DNA from: Thalassospiraceae bacterium LMO-JJ14
GTDB taxonomy: Bacteria > Pseudomonadota > Alphaproteobacteria > Rhodospirillales > Casp-alpha2
Direction: 5' to 3'
Assembly (NCBI GenBank): GCA_021555105.2
Contig: CP134604.1
Coordinates: 3,076,501 to 3,140,500 of the forward strand
Length of the DNA stretch: 64,000 nt
The notes beneath the pieces were generated by a model. That model saw only the letters and a list, made by a program, of their open reading frames with translations, had not been told where the DNA came from and ran no database searches. This document shows, one piece after another, positions 8,948 to 17,281 of this stretch. Positions within the stretch are counted from its first letter, which is position 1. Each line of letters starts with the position of its first letter. Both the position numbers and the translations under genes were made by a program.

Positions 8948-9427
8948 ATGGATGGTTATGCAATGAGTTCTCAGCAAAACAAAATTAAGAGCTATGAACG
9001 CGTTCCTGCAGGCGGACAACCCGCGCAGACGGAAGCGTGGGCGCTTCTGGAAGCAGCCAATCGCATGGCAGGCGCTATCGTCAGCGGCAATCCCGCTGAA
9101 AAAGAAACCCAGGAAAAAATGAAGACGTCGCTCAGGCTGAACTGGCGTCTTTGGACGATTTTTCAGGCCGAGCTGTTGGATGAGAGCTGCACCGTTCCAG
9201 ACGAAATCCGCGTCAACATGCTGACCCTTTGTCAGTTCGTCGACAAACAGACGGTAAAAGTGCTGGCCGGTCCGACCCCGGATAACATGGTGCCGCTTAT
9301 CGATATCAATCGGAATATCGCCGCCGGCCTTATGAACCTGCCGGAACGCGACCCCGAAGCCAGCGCCCCTGCGCCAGAGACACCAGAAGAAGACCAGCCC
9401 AAGATTTCAATCGATACCGAAGCCTGA
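8948..9427 (+). CDS. flaF: flagellar biosynthesis regulator FlaF
   Basis: A 159-residue protein with the FlaF pattern: an early tyrosine in IKSYERV, then EAWALLEAANRMAGAI, LRLNWRLWTIFQAELLDES (about residues 58-76) and PDEIRVNMLTLCQFVDKQT. FlaF is an alphaproteobacterial regulator needed for flagellin synthesis or secretion and works opposite to FlbT on flagellin translation. The C-terminal 30 residues are an acidic, proline-rich tail not seen in short FlaF proteins. A second in-frame ATG at 8963 could be the true start. flbT lies one gene away on the other strand, and flagellin about 11 kb downstream. Confidence 0.88.
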   Translation: MDGYAMSSQQNKIKSYERVPAGGQPAQTEAWALLEAANRMAGAIVSGNPAEKETQEKMKTSLRLNWRLWTIFQAELLDESCTVPDEIRVNMLTLCQFVDKQTVKVLAGPTPDNMVPLIDINRNIAAGLMNLPERDPEASAPAPETPEEDQPKISIDTEA

Positions 9428-9577
9428 TCCCCCAGAAATAAGTGGAGCAGCACAAGCGGAGGTTTCCCTGCCCGCTTTGTGGTATTTCGCTTATCAGAAA
9501 TTTGTGCGTCGGTTATACATCATACATACTTGGTGAAACCTCAACCATCGCAACACTGGACAGGTCACAGATTAACG

Positions 9578-11536
9578 ATGAATGACGCATCAGCCAAAGA
9601 TCAATACCTTGATGATATCTATGCGATTATTGACCTAGTCAGGGCACGTGAGACCGACGATGCGCTGGGGCTGATACAAACGTGCCTGCCAAAATATCCG
9701 GATTCGCCGGAACTCCTGCTTTTGGCCAGCGTTTGCAGTTTTCACCAGGATGATATCGGCCGCGCCATCGAATTATGTGAAACCGCGCACAAGCTTGCAC
9801 CTGACGGCCAGGAAATCGTTGATAGTCTGGCAGTTCTTCATGTCCTGACGGGTCAGCATAATGAAGGTCTATATTATGCCAAACTGGCAACGACGCTGGC
9901 ACCGCATCCGGATATTCCCGACTTGTTGCCTTTGGAATTTTCCGACTTTTTCCGGGCCTTGAATTCATCACGGCCGTCGCCTCACTATTTGAACGGCTTG
10001 TTTGAGTTCAACTCGCAGAACTTTGAAAAAGCGTCCGACGAGTTCCAGCGCGAGTTGCGTATCAACCCCGACAACCAGGGTGCTTTGAAAAAGCTAGGTC
10101 ACGTACTGATCCGGCTCGGCCGCCCCTCTGAGGCCATAAAAATACTCGAGGCCTATGCGCTAGATAACCAGGGCGACGCTGAATCTACTGCCCTTATGGC
10201 ACTCGCGAATTGCTACTTGGCGAACTTCGAAGTAGCTGCGGTATTATGCCGGAAAGCACTCGACGAAGATCCGGATTCTACGGAAATCGCCATGCAGATC
10301 CTGGAATCTTCAAGATTCTTCGTTGGCGATCTTGAATCCACGCACCAGGAATTTCTCGAAAGTCTTTATGCTCGTGTCTCCAAGACGCTGAATGATGATG
10401 ATGATGACATTGAAAGCGAAGGAACATACGCCGCAAACAAAGACAGGATCGATGTTGCCATCGTCTGCAACAGTCTTTTCGAGAGCAACACCGCAACGTT
10501 CTTATTGCCGCTTCTGGAAAATCACAACCAGACCCGGTTCAATATTACGACGTATCAGCAATCGCCCACCGGCGGCTCCGTCTTTAACGAGTTAAAGAGC
10601 AAATCACCGAATTGGCGGCGAATCGTAGATATCGACGACGATGTCGTTGAAATGATTATCCGCCGCACCGGCGCTGATATCGTTATCGATCTTTGCGGTT
10701 TTTCGGAAAACGGCCGCCCGTCGCTGTTCGCGCGCCTGAGCGACCTGGTCGTTATCAATATGTATCGTTATCCATATGGCCTCGACGCGCCGGGAACCAA
10801 CACGGTGCTGTCCGATGCCGTCACGGCAGATGCCGATGCGGCATTGATCAACCCCGACCAGACGAGCATTCACTGCGAGGGCGGTTTATTCGCTATTAAT
10901 GAACCCCGCCTGATGGGCGACGTAAAGGCGCTTCCCGCCACAAGCAACGGGTATGTCACATTCGGCGGGACGGCCGTACTGGCTCATCTGTCGCCAAGCA
11001 CTGTTCAGATGTGGGCGGATATTCTGCACGCCGTACCCGGTTCCAAGCTTCACCTTGGATATGTCGAACTCGCTTCTGCGGATGTTAAGGAGCGAGCGGC
11101 AGGACTCTTTGCAGATGCAGGCCTGCAAGACCGGGTTTCGGTCTGGAACACAGATTACGATCAGCGAAAAAATCCGTCGTACTTTAACGCCGTTGATATA
11201 TTCCTTGATACGTACCCTGCCTGCCGGCCGTTGGATCTGTGCCATTCACTTTGGATGGGAGTCCCGGCAATCACGAGGCAAGGCGATAAACGCAACGCGA
11301 TGATGGGGGCCAGCGTCGTGAACTCGGCCGGAAAACCGGAATGGATTGCCGCATCCCATGACGAATTCGTGGCTACCGCGGCAGAGCTTGCCGCCGATAT
11401 CGATGCACTTGCTCAAATTCGAGCGGGGCTGCGCGATGACGTGAAGGCGTCAAAATTTCTGGATACGGCAGGTTATGTCAGAAGCCTTGAAGAAGCCTTC
11501 GAAAAGAGCCTCTCCAATCGCCAAGCTGCCGGTTAG
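9578..11536 (+). CDS. TPR protein with C-terminal OGT-like (GT41/SPINDLY) glycosyltransferase domain
   Basis: A 652-residue soluble protein if it starts at the ATG MNDASAKDQY; an upstream in-frame start at 9479 would add 33 poorly coding residues. Residues about 10-280 are helical TPR units (SPELLLLASVCSFHQDDIGRA; NPDNQGALKKLGHVLIRLGR). The C-terminal 350 residues resemble the catalytic GT-B region of O-GlcNAc-transferase-like enzymes (ADIVIDLCGFSENGRPSLFA; DIFLDTYPACRPLDLCHSLW; GVPAITRQGDKR). Lying between flaF and flbT, it is a good candidate for transferring a sugar to flagellin or another flagellar protein in the cytoplasm. Its target and donor are not shown by the sequence. It meets flbT tail to tail with a 4-base overlap. 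Confidence 0.8.
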   Translation: MNDASAKDQYLDDIYAIIDLVRARETDDALGLIQTCLPKYPDSPELLLLASVCSFHQDDIGRAIELCETAHKLAPDGQEIVDSLAVLHVLTGQHNEGLYYAKLATTLAPHPDIPDLLPLEFSDFFRALNSSRPSPHYLNGLFEFNSQNFEKASDEFQRELRINPDNQGALKKLGHVLIRLGRPSEAIKILEAYALDNQGDAESTALMALANCYLANFEVAAVLCRKALDEDPDSTEIAMQILESSRFFVGDLESTHQEFLESLYARVSKTLNDDDDDIESEGTYAANKDRIDVAIVCNSLFESNTATFLLPLLENHNQTRFNITTYQQSPTGGSVFNELKSKSPNWRRIVDIDDDVVEMIIRRTGADIVIDLCGFSENGRPSLFARLSDLVVINMYRYPYGLDAPGTNTVLSDAVTADADAALINPDQTSIHCEGGLFAINEPRLMGDVKALPATSNGYVTFGGTAVLAHLSPSTVQMWADILHAVPGSKLHLGYVELASADVKERAAGLFADAGLQDRVSVWNTDYDQRKNPSYFNAVDIFLDTYPACRPLDLCHSLWMGVPAITRQGDKRNAMMGASVVNSAGKPEWIAASHDEFVATAAELAADIDALAQIRAGLRDDVKASKFLDTAGYVRSLEEAFEKSLSNRQAAG

Positions 11537-11991
11537 CTCTCTTCAGTTTTGTCAACCAAGTCGCTCTCATCGGCTTCTACATCGTTTGCCTTCTCCAGGC
11601 TGTCGTGGAAGCTCTTGAAGACCTGCGTTTCATGGCCGATGAGTTTTTGCGTCAGCTTGAGAGCATTGTAATATTTCTTATTTTCGACGTGCTCAAGAAT
11701 CTTGTCACCGATTTCCTTCGCGCTCGGCGCCGCCTTCATATAATCATCCAGGAACTGCCGGAAAATCGAGACATAGTGGTCTTTCTTATCCGGGAACATA
11801 TAGGCGCACTGCAAAGCGAAGTAGACACGCGCCGCAGGTGTCGCCGTTTCGGCTTCCGACAGTATTTCCTTTTCGCGCAAAATCGCAGCTTCGTTATGGA
11901 TCAGCAAACTCGCATTGTTGCCGATGTTTTCAACAACAGCGCCGTTGATGATCATTTTGTCGCCGGACTTAAAATCGAGTTTTAACGGCAT
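11533..11991 (-). CDS. flbT: flagellum biosynthesis repressor FlbT
   Basis: A 152-residue protein beginning MPLKLDFKSGDKMIINGAVV, the typical FlbT start, followed by ILSEAETATPAARVYFALQC and FRQFLDDYMKAAPSAKEIGD. FlbT is the alphaproteobacterial post-transcriptional regulator that binds the 5' leader of flagellin mRNA and promotes its decay until the hook is complete. The start at 11991 is chosen because AAGGAAG stands just ahead of it; an upstream extension of 20 residues looks non-coding. The acidic tail (ESDLVDKTEES) extends a little past the usual end. It is transcribed toward flaF's strand partner gene and away from the next TPR glycosyltransferase. Confidence 0.93.
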   Translation of the reverse strand: MPLKLDFKSGDKMIINGAVVENIGNNASLLIHNEAAILREKEILSEAETATPAARVYFALQCAYMFPDKKDHYVSIFRQFLDDYMKAAPSAKEIGDKILEHVENKKYYNALKLTQKLIGHETQVFKSFHDSLEKANDVEADESDLVDKTEES

Positions 11992-12076
11992 GGATTTCTT
12001 CCTTGTTAAGTTTCGATCGTGCAGACCGTCTGCACTGCTTTCTGCTATCACGAATATGGCTGATTGCGGCCGTCAT

Positions 12077-13780
12077 TCAATGTTTGTAGGTAGATATCCG
12101 TTCTCGCAGTTCATGTTTAACCGTTTTGATGACCCCCGCCCAATCGCCTCGCCTGGTTTGACGAAACACCCGCATCGAGCTGTACCAGGGCGTTGTCGTT
12201 CCGGTGCGCCCCCAACGCCAGTCGGCTGCCGTGGGCAGCAAGAGCCATAACGGCTTGCCGAGTGCACCCGTAACATGCGCAACCGATGTATCGACGCAGA
12301 TCACAAGATCAAGATTAGCAATTATTCCCGCTGTTATGGAAAAGTCACTAAGTTCTTGTGACAAATCCTGCACACGATCCGCAAATCCCGTTTCTAAAAT
12401 TTTTGCCGCTCCCTCGCCTACCTGAAGGCTATAAAAAGAAACGTCGGCCAAATCAAATAATGCTGAAATTTCGTGAAACGGGATACTTCGGATCATATCG
12501 CGTTCATGTGCTGGATTGCCATGCCAGACAATGCCGACCGAGAATGTATCCGGCCTTGAAAACATACTGTCCGGTGCTTTCAGATACCCCGCCGCAGCGG
12601 GGATTGAATGCAATTCCGTTTTAAACAGACGCGGCAATTCCATCATCGAAATCTGGAAATCAACGTCCGGCAGTCGCTCTCCAATGGCAAAGACGCCATT
12701 CGCGCCTTCAACCGTTTGCAGTAGTTTGTGCAATGGCTTGGGGCTCTGGCAGTACACGCATGCGCCCATATTTTGCAGGGGACGCGCATAGCGGACAAAC
12801 TGGATGGTGTCCCCCATCCCCTGCTCCGGGAACATCAGGATGGATTTACCGGCAAGCGGCTCACCTTGCCAAATCGGTGCCGAAGTCGGTGGTTTGGTAT
12901 GTAAAAACGCCTGCGTTTTCAGGCGCCATGAATATTCATCCCACCCCCGCGGCAGGTCTCCGTCCGAAAGCCGTGCAAGGCCTAAATTAAAATGGGCTTC
13001 GGCATGTTGTGGATTAATTTCCACAGCCCTTTCAAACATTGTGGCAGCCTCGTCGAAAAGGGTCAGGCCATCGAGCGCCACTCCTTTATAGACCAGCGCC
13101 GGAACATAATCCGGGGTCTTATTGAGGATGATGTTCAGTTGCTCCAGCGCTTCTTCATGTGCCCCCATGGAATTCAGGGCATCTGCAAGGCTGCTGCGTG
13201 TAATCACATCTTCGGGATCCAGATCAAGTGAATGCTGGAACATCGTAACGGCTTCACTTTTACGTTTCAGAGCACTAAGGCATATGGCGATGTTCCTGGT
13301 CGTCCCCGCTTCGCCCGGGAACAATTCATCAATCTTCTTGTATGTCTCATAGGCGTTTTCGATCTGCTTTAATTCCATGTACGCCTTGGCCATCGTACGC
13401 AACGCACCGTGTGCACCTTGATCCAGATCCAAGGCCTTGCAGGCAGCGCTCAAGGCTTCTTTATATTGTTTCTCCGCCAGGAACATTTTTGCCAGACTAT
13501 CGAAGGCGGGCACAAAATCGGGATGAGCCTCAACGGCGCGTCTGAAATGCATGATCGCTTCGCGATTCCGCCCGCTCTGGTGCGAGATGATACCCAGAAA
13601 GTGCAAAGCTTCCGGTTTGTCGGGAAATATCCTCAGAACTTCCCGGTAACAACGCTTCGCCTCGGCGATTTTACCGTCCCGGTGCAGCACCACACCATCG
13701 GCCATCAGTTCCGACACGCGGTCAATTTCCTTTTGTGACTGTCCTGGGTTATCTATCATTTGCGGTGATGCGGCCTTCAT
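12077..13780 (-). CDS. TPR-containing glycosyltransferase (FlmG-type, GT9-like C-terminus)
   Basis: A 567-residue protein with about eight TPR units in residues 25-290 (AKRCYREVLRIFPDKPEALH is the first), then a glycosyltransferase-9/heptosyltransferase-like domain. Key segments are EQGMGDTIQFVRYARPL (about 325), VGIVWHGNPAHERDMIRS (about 425) and LDLVICVDTSVAHVTGALG (about 500). Three further proteins in the window share this C-terminal plan (15035, 19231, 58829). In Caulobacter a TPR-glycosyltransferase, FlmG, binds flagellin through its TPRs and adds the nonulosonic sugar, so a similar role is likely here. Which paralogue modifies flagellin cannot be told from sequence. It is divergent from the GT4 gene, with only 49 bases between start codons. 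Confidence 0.82.
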   Translation of the reverse strand: MKAASPQMIDNPGQSQKEIDRVSELMADGVVLHRDGKIAEAKRCYREVLRIFPDKPEALHFLGIISHQSGRNREAIMHFRRAVEAHPDFVPAFDSLAKMFLAEKQYKEALSAACKALDLDQGAHGALRTMAKAYMELKQIENAYETYKKIDELFPGEAGTTRNIAICLSALKRKSEAVTMFQHSLDLDPEDVITRSSLADALNSMGAHEEALEQLNIILNKTPDYVPALVYKGVALDGLTLFDEAATMFERAVEINPQHAEAHFNLGLARLSDGDLPRGWDEYSWRLKTQAFLHTKPPTSAPIWQGEPLAGKSILMFPEQGMGDTIQFVRYARPLQNMGACVYCQSPKPLHKLLQTVEGANGVFAIGERLPDVDFQISMMELPRLFKTELHSIPAAAGYLKAPDSMFSRPDTFSVGIVWHGNPAHERDMIRSIPFHEISALFDLADVSFYSLQVGEGAAKILETGFADRVQDLSQELSDFSITAGIIANLDLVICVDTSVAHVTGALGKPLWLLLPTAADWRWGRTGTTTPWYSSMRVFRQTRRGDWAGVIKTVKHELRERISTYKH

Positions 13781-13829
13781 TGAAACTCACGTCGTCGGTC
13801 GACGGCTATTAGACTACAGAGCAGCCTTA

Positions 13830-15005
13830 ATGTTAACAAAGCGAATTGGAATATCCTGGCAGCTCACCGACTTGCACGGTTGGGGCGTGTTTGGCCTGAA
13901 CCTCGCCAATCAACTCATTCTGAATGGCCCGGTGCCGCCATTGCTGCTGTCCGAGCCCTATATTAAATCCATCAGTCCGGAGTTGAACCAGCGTCTTGAG
14001 CCCTTTTTTAAGGAACAGGCCACTTTGCTTGCTCAGATCGACGCGGCCAACCGACAAGCGACGTTGAATGAAGTACTTGTGCTTCACAGCCTCGGGAACT
14101 CGTTTATCCATTCCCCCATCAGCGACAAGGTCCTGGGACACAATAACATCGGATTCGTCTTCTTTGAGAGCATCCAGATGGATCCTCTCGCCATGGACCG
14201 CGCCCGGCGGTATGACAAGATCATCGCCGGATCGAGCTGGAACCGTGACGCTATACGCGACATGGGTTTCGCGAATGCGGATTTCGTATCTCAGGGCGTC
14301 GACCTTGAGCGCTTCCAGCCGCGCGAAAAGCTCGGCACCCTCGGCGATGTGTTCACGGTCTTTTCCGGCGGCAAGCTTGAGCTCCGCAAAGGGCAGGATA
14401 TCGTCCTCGCGGCTTTCAAGGAATTTCATGCGCGGCATCCGGATTCCATTTTGCTGACGAACTGGCATAACCCGTGGGCAGAAACAGCCAAGAACATGCG
14501 CTTTTCACCGCATGATGTCAGCGAGCCGGATATCGACGCGAATGGCATCATCGATTTCAAGACATGGGTCGCAAAAGCCGGTTTGCCGCCCGAAGCGCAC
14601 ATGGATGTCGGCATCGTGCCGAATTCCCACATCCCGACGATCATGACCGAAGCCGATGTGGCGCTATTCCCCAATCGCTGCGAGGGAGGGACCAATCTCG
14701 TCGCCATGGAGACAATGGCAAGCGGCATCCCGTGTATTCTATCGGCGAACACCGGTCATCTGGACATCATAAACGCAGACAACTGTTATGCTCTGCGAAG
14801 CCAGCAGCCGTCACCTGCCGGCATTGATCCGACCGGGATCTGGGGTGAGTCCGATATAGATGAAATCCTCGAATGCCTGGAAAAGGCCTATACCGACCGC
14901 GAGGACGCCAAAGCGCGCGCAAAGGCCGGCGTAGAAACGATGCAGAAGCTGTCGTGGAAGAATCAGACGGCACTGCTTGTCGACGCCATTCAGGAATATA
15001 TGTGA
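13830..15005 (+). CDS. glycosyltransferase family 4 (GT-B) protein
   Basis: A 391-residue enzyme with no signal peptide or membrane segment. The C-terminal half carries the GT4 donor-binding signature EGGTNLVAMETMASGIPCI (about residues 284-302; the E-x7-E pattern), and the preceding VFTVFSGGKLELRKGQDI is the usual start of the second Rossmann domain. The N-terminal half (GISWQLTDLHGWGVFGLNLA) would bind the acceptor. It probably extends or starts a glycan from a nucleotide sugar; the acceptor may be flagellin or a flagellin-bound sugar, given its position among TPR-glycosyltransferases, but this is inference. It ends 30 bases before the convergent end of the next gene. Confidence 0.82.
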   Translation: MLTKRIGISWQLTDLHGWGVFGLNLANQLILNGPVPPLLLSEPYIKSISPELNQRLEPFFKEQATLLAQIDAANRQATLNEVLVLHSLGNSFIHSPISDKVLGHNNIGFVFFESIQMDPLAMDRARRYDKIIAGSSWNRDAIRDMGFANADFVSQGVDLERFQPREKLGTLGDVFTVFSGGKLELRKGQDIVLAAFKEFHARHPDSILLTNWHNPWAETAKNMRFSPHDVSEPDIDANGIIDFKTWVAKAGLPPEAHMDVGIVPNSHIPTIMTEADVALFPNRCEGGTNLVAMETMASGIPCILSANTGHLDIINADNCYALRSQQPSPAGIDPTGIWGESDIDEILECLEKAYTDREDAKARAKAGVETMQKLSWKNQTALLVDAIQEYM

Positions 15006-15034
15006 TCCCCCACCAAGGGTCGCCGCGCCTCACC

Positions 15035-16141
15035 CTAGGGCAATTGTGCATCCGGACCTTGGTCTAATATGCCCTGAAGCCGCGCCTGCATATCGGCAAT
15101 CGGCAGTTCATAGCTGTCCCTATGGCGCGCCCTGAACAGCCGTGTTCTCGGATACCAGGGGCTGAAATCCACATTCATCATCCAGCGCCAATCCGGCACT
15201 TTCGGCAATAACACCCAGGCCGGTGTACCGATGGCGCCGGCCAAGTGCACAACCGCCGTATCGACGCTGATGACAAGGTCCAGACAAGTGATCAGTGCGG
15301 CGCTTTCCAGCATTTTGCCATGCGCCAAATCCAACTGTGCCGTAATCTCATCGTAGCTTTTAATACTCCCCGCAAATGCCGGATCATTCGCCGCTTCGCT
15401 GCCCTGGCCGACCTGAAGGCTGATCGCATTGATACCCGACGCCAACATCGGCTGGAACGCGCTTAACGGGACGGAACGTTCCGCATCGCGGGCGTGTGCC
15501 GGGTTCCCCTGCCAGACGAAGCCGACATTGAGTTGCCCGCCACTCAGCCGCGCGCGCCATTTCTCAACCAAGGCTTCGTCGACGGTAAGCCACGAAGCCT
15601 GCGGTATGGTTTCCGTGCCGGTCCTGAAAATCGCCGGCAAACTGAACGCATCGGCATAGATGTCAAAGGGCGGCGGCACTTGTTCGTATTCCATAATGCT
15701 GACACCGTCATGCGCCTCCAGACACCGGAACAGCTCCCTGAAGCCGACGAAAACAACCAGAACCACAGCCTTAAAACGCGGTGCCACCAGTGGGATGTAT
15801 CGCGCGCACATCAAAGCATCGCCGATCCCCTGATCGCAGGTCACGAGGAGTGTCTTTTCCCCTGCATCCTCCAACTCCAGTGAGGTACAATAAGGCTGCT
15901 TGAATTTGGCCGGCGCTTTTTCCTGATACACGAAATCCTGCAAACGCTGCATGAAATGCGGCCAGGCTTCCGCATACCTACCCTGACGCAGCAGAAACTG
16001 GGCATACATGTAATGTGCCATGTCGATGGCAGGTCGCCGACCGGCAAGCTGTCGATAGAGTTGCTCCGCTTCGAAAAATTCACCGGCATTTTCAAATCCG
16101 ACGGCGCGCTGTAAAGCGGCGGCAAGTTGCCTTGTGTTCAT
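15035..16141 (-). CDS. short TPR glycosyltransferase, GT9-like
   Basis: A 368-residue paralogue of the proteins at 12077, 19231 and 58829 with only one or two TPR-like helical pairs at the N-terminus (NTRQLAAALQRAVGFENAGE; MYAQFLLRQGRYAEAWPHFM). The catalytic half is complete: CDQGIGDALMCARYIPLV (about 120), VGFVWQGNPAHARDAERS (about 225), LDLVISVDTAVVHLAGAIG (about 300) and WYPRTRLFRA near the end. With so short a TPR region it may recognise its target differently from the longer paralogues. It most likely transfers a sugar in the cytoplasm; the donor is unknown. Confidence 0.78.
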   Translation of the reverse strand: MNTRQLAAALQRAVGFENAGEFFEAEQLYRQLAGRRPAIDMAHYMYAQFLLRQGRYAEAWPHFMQRLQDFVYQEKAPAKFKQPYCTSLELEDAGEKTLLVTCDQGIGDALMCARYIPLVAPRFKAVVLVVFVGFRELFRCLEAHDGVSIMEYEQVPPPFDIYADAFSLPAIFRTGTETIPQASWLTVDEALVEKWRARLSGGQLNVGFVWQGNPAHARDAERSVPLSAFQPMLASGINAISLQVGQGSEAANDPAFAGSIKSYDEITAQLDLAHGKMLESAALITCLDLVISVDTAVVHLAGAIGTPAWVLLPKVPDWRWMMNVDFSPWYPRTRLFRARHRDSYELPIADMQARLQGILDQGPDAQLP

Positions 16142-16280
16142 TCCGATCTCGCCCCACCGTAACCCAATGAACGCTCAAGGCCTAGCAACAGCCCGAAGCG
16201 GATGCACCTTTGTAGCAAACAAAGCATATCGGGTGGAATTATCTCGGAAAATTTAAAGCCGTGGTGACGGCAAATCCGGA

Positions 16281-17105
16281 TTACGTAAAAAGATTGAGGA
16301 CCGAGCCCGCCGGGGGGGTCGCGGTACGCAGCCGTTCGGTAATGGCTGTCGCGAACTCACTGTTAATTTCAAACGATAGGGAAATCGCTCGCAGCGTGTT
16401 GCCGAGATCGACCTGGAGATCGGAAATCTGTTGCTGGCGGTTTTGCTGATCAACAACGGTCAACTCAAGCAGATCGCTATCTGCGATGGCGAATTCAGAT
16501 TGCAGTTTGTTTTCCAGAAACAACACCGAAGATACGGTGTTCGATGTTGTGGAAATCCCGTTGGCGACCTTGTTATCAAGCTCGGTCAGGAAATCGGTAA
16601 TGCCACTGTTATCACCGTCCAGCGTCCCGACAACAGGTGTCAGAGCCTCCAATTCGGCCTGCGACTGCTTGAGCTTCTGAATAACCTCGCCATCGTTGAA
16701 GTCGGGATGTACGAAGATATAGATGTTTCTCAACCGCTCCGCGACTTGATCGCGTTTCGCTTCAAAAGCCGCGACTTCATCGGCCGTCACGTCGTTGTCG
16801 TTACTTATCGTCGCACGTAGATCCGTGAGTTCTTCCTGAAGCGCTTCCAGTTGGCCGCCATTGTTACGGTTCCCTTCCCGGTATTCCTCCAGGATCGGTA
16901 ACGCGGCGACAAGTTTGCGGGATGTTTTTTGCAGCGCTTCAATGCGGTGCGAATTCGTCGACTTCGCACCCTCAATATCTTCCACCTTATCGTTGTAGCG
17001 GCCGATAAGGGTGTTTTGCAAATTATTGAATTGAATTTCGAAGCTAGAACGAACACCAGCTTGCGCCACCTGCGCAAGATTCAAGCCAAAATTGGTATCA
17101 GCCAT
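16281..17105 (-). CDS. uncharacterised coiled-coil protein of the flagellin locus
   Basis: I do not recognise the family of this 274-residue protein. It has no signal peptide or membrane helix. Residues about 20-150 are strongly helical and coiled-coil-like (LQNTLIGRYNDKVEDIEGAK; AAFEAKRDQVAERLRNIYIF), and it ends in a Ser/Thr-rich, then hydrophobic tail (SVLNLFT). The ribosome-binding region AGGAGTTAGAATAATGG matches that of the flagellin gene (AGGAGTTAAATTAATGG) at 15 of 17 bases, and both genes lie on the minus strand on either side of maf. Cytoplasmic helical ends and lack of a Sec signal would suit export by the flagellar apparatus. A role as filament-associated or flagellin-modification accessory protein is inference. 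Confidence 0.7.
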   Translation of the reverse strand: MADTNFGLNLAQVAQAGVRSSFEIQFNNLQNTLIGRYNDKVEDIEGAKSTNSHRIEALQKTSRKLVAALPILEEYREGNRNNGGQLEALQEELTDLRATISNDNDVTADEVAAFEAKRDQVAERLRNIYIFVHPDFNDGEVIQKLKQSQAELEALTPVVGTLDGDNSGITDFLTELDNKVANGISTTSNTVSSVLFLENKLQSEFAIADSDLLELTVVDQQNRQQQISDLQVDLGNTLRAISLSFEINSEFATAITERLRTATPPAGSVLNLFT

Positions 17106-17281
17106 TATTCTAACTCCTCATGGGCATTCTACCCTCTTGATTTATAGCAAATTCTCGTCAGAAAAGCTAATATTTCTTCATCGGGCGGGTATTTGCCATC
17201 AACATGATGTTAATCATAAAGCGCTAAGTATCCCCTTATGTTTACTCCGTTTTTCGCTACGCTCAGGGACCTTTGATTACC

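Noticed and set aside
17183-17196. Sigma-54 promoter upstream of maf
   Set aside because: GG-N10-GC spacing with TTTGC is present, but the -24 half lacks the T and CAC, so the match is too weak.
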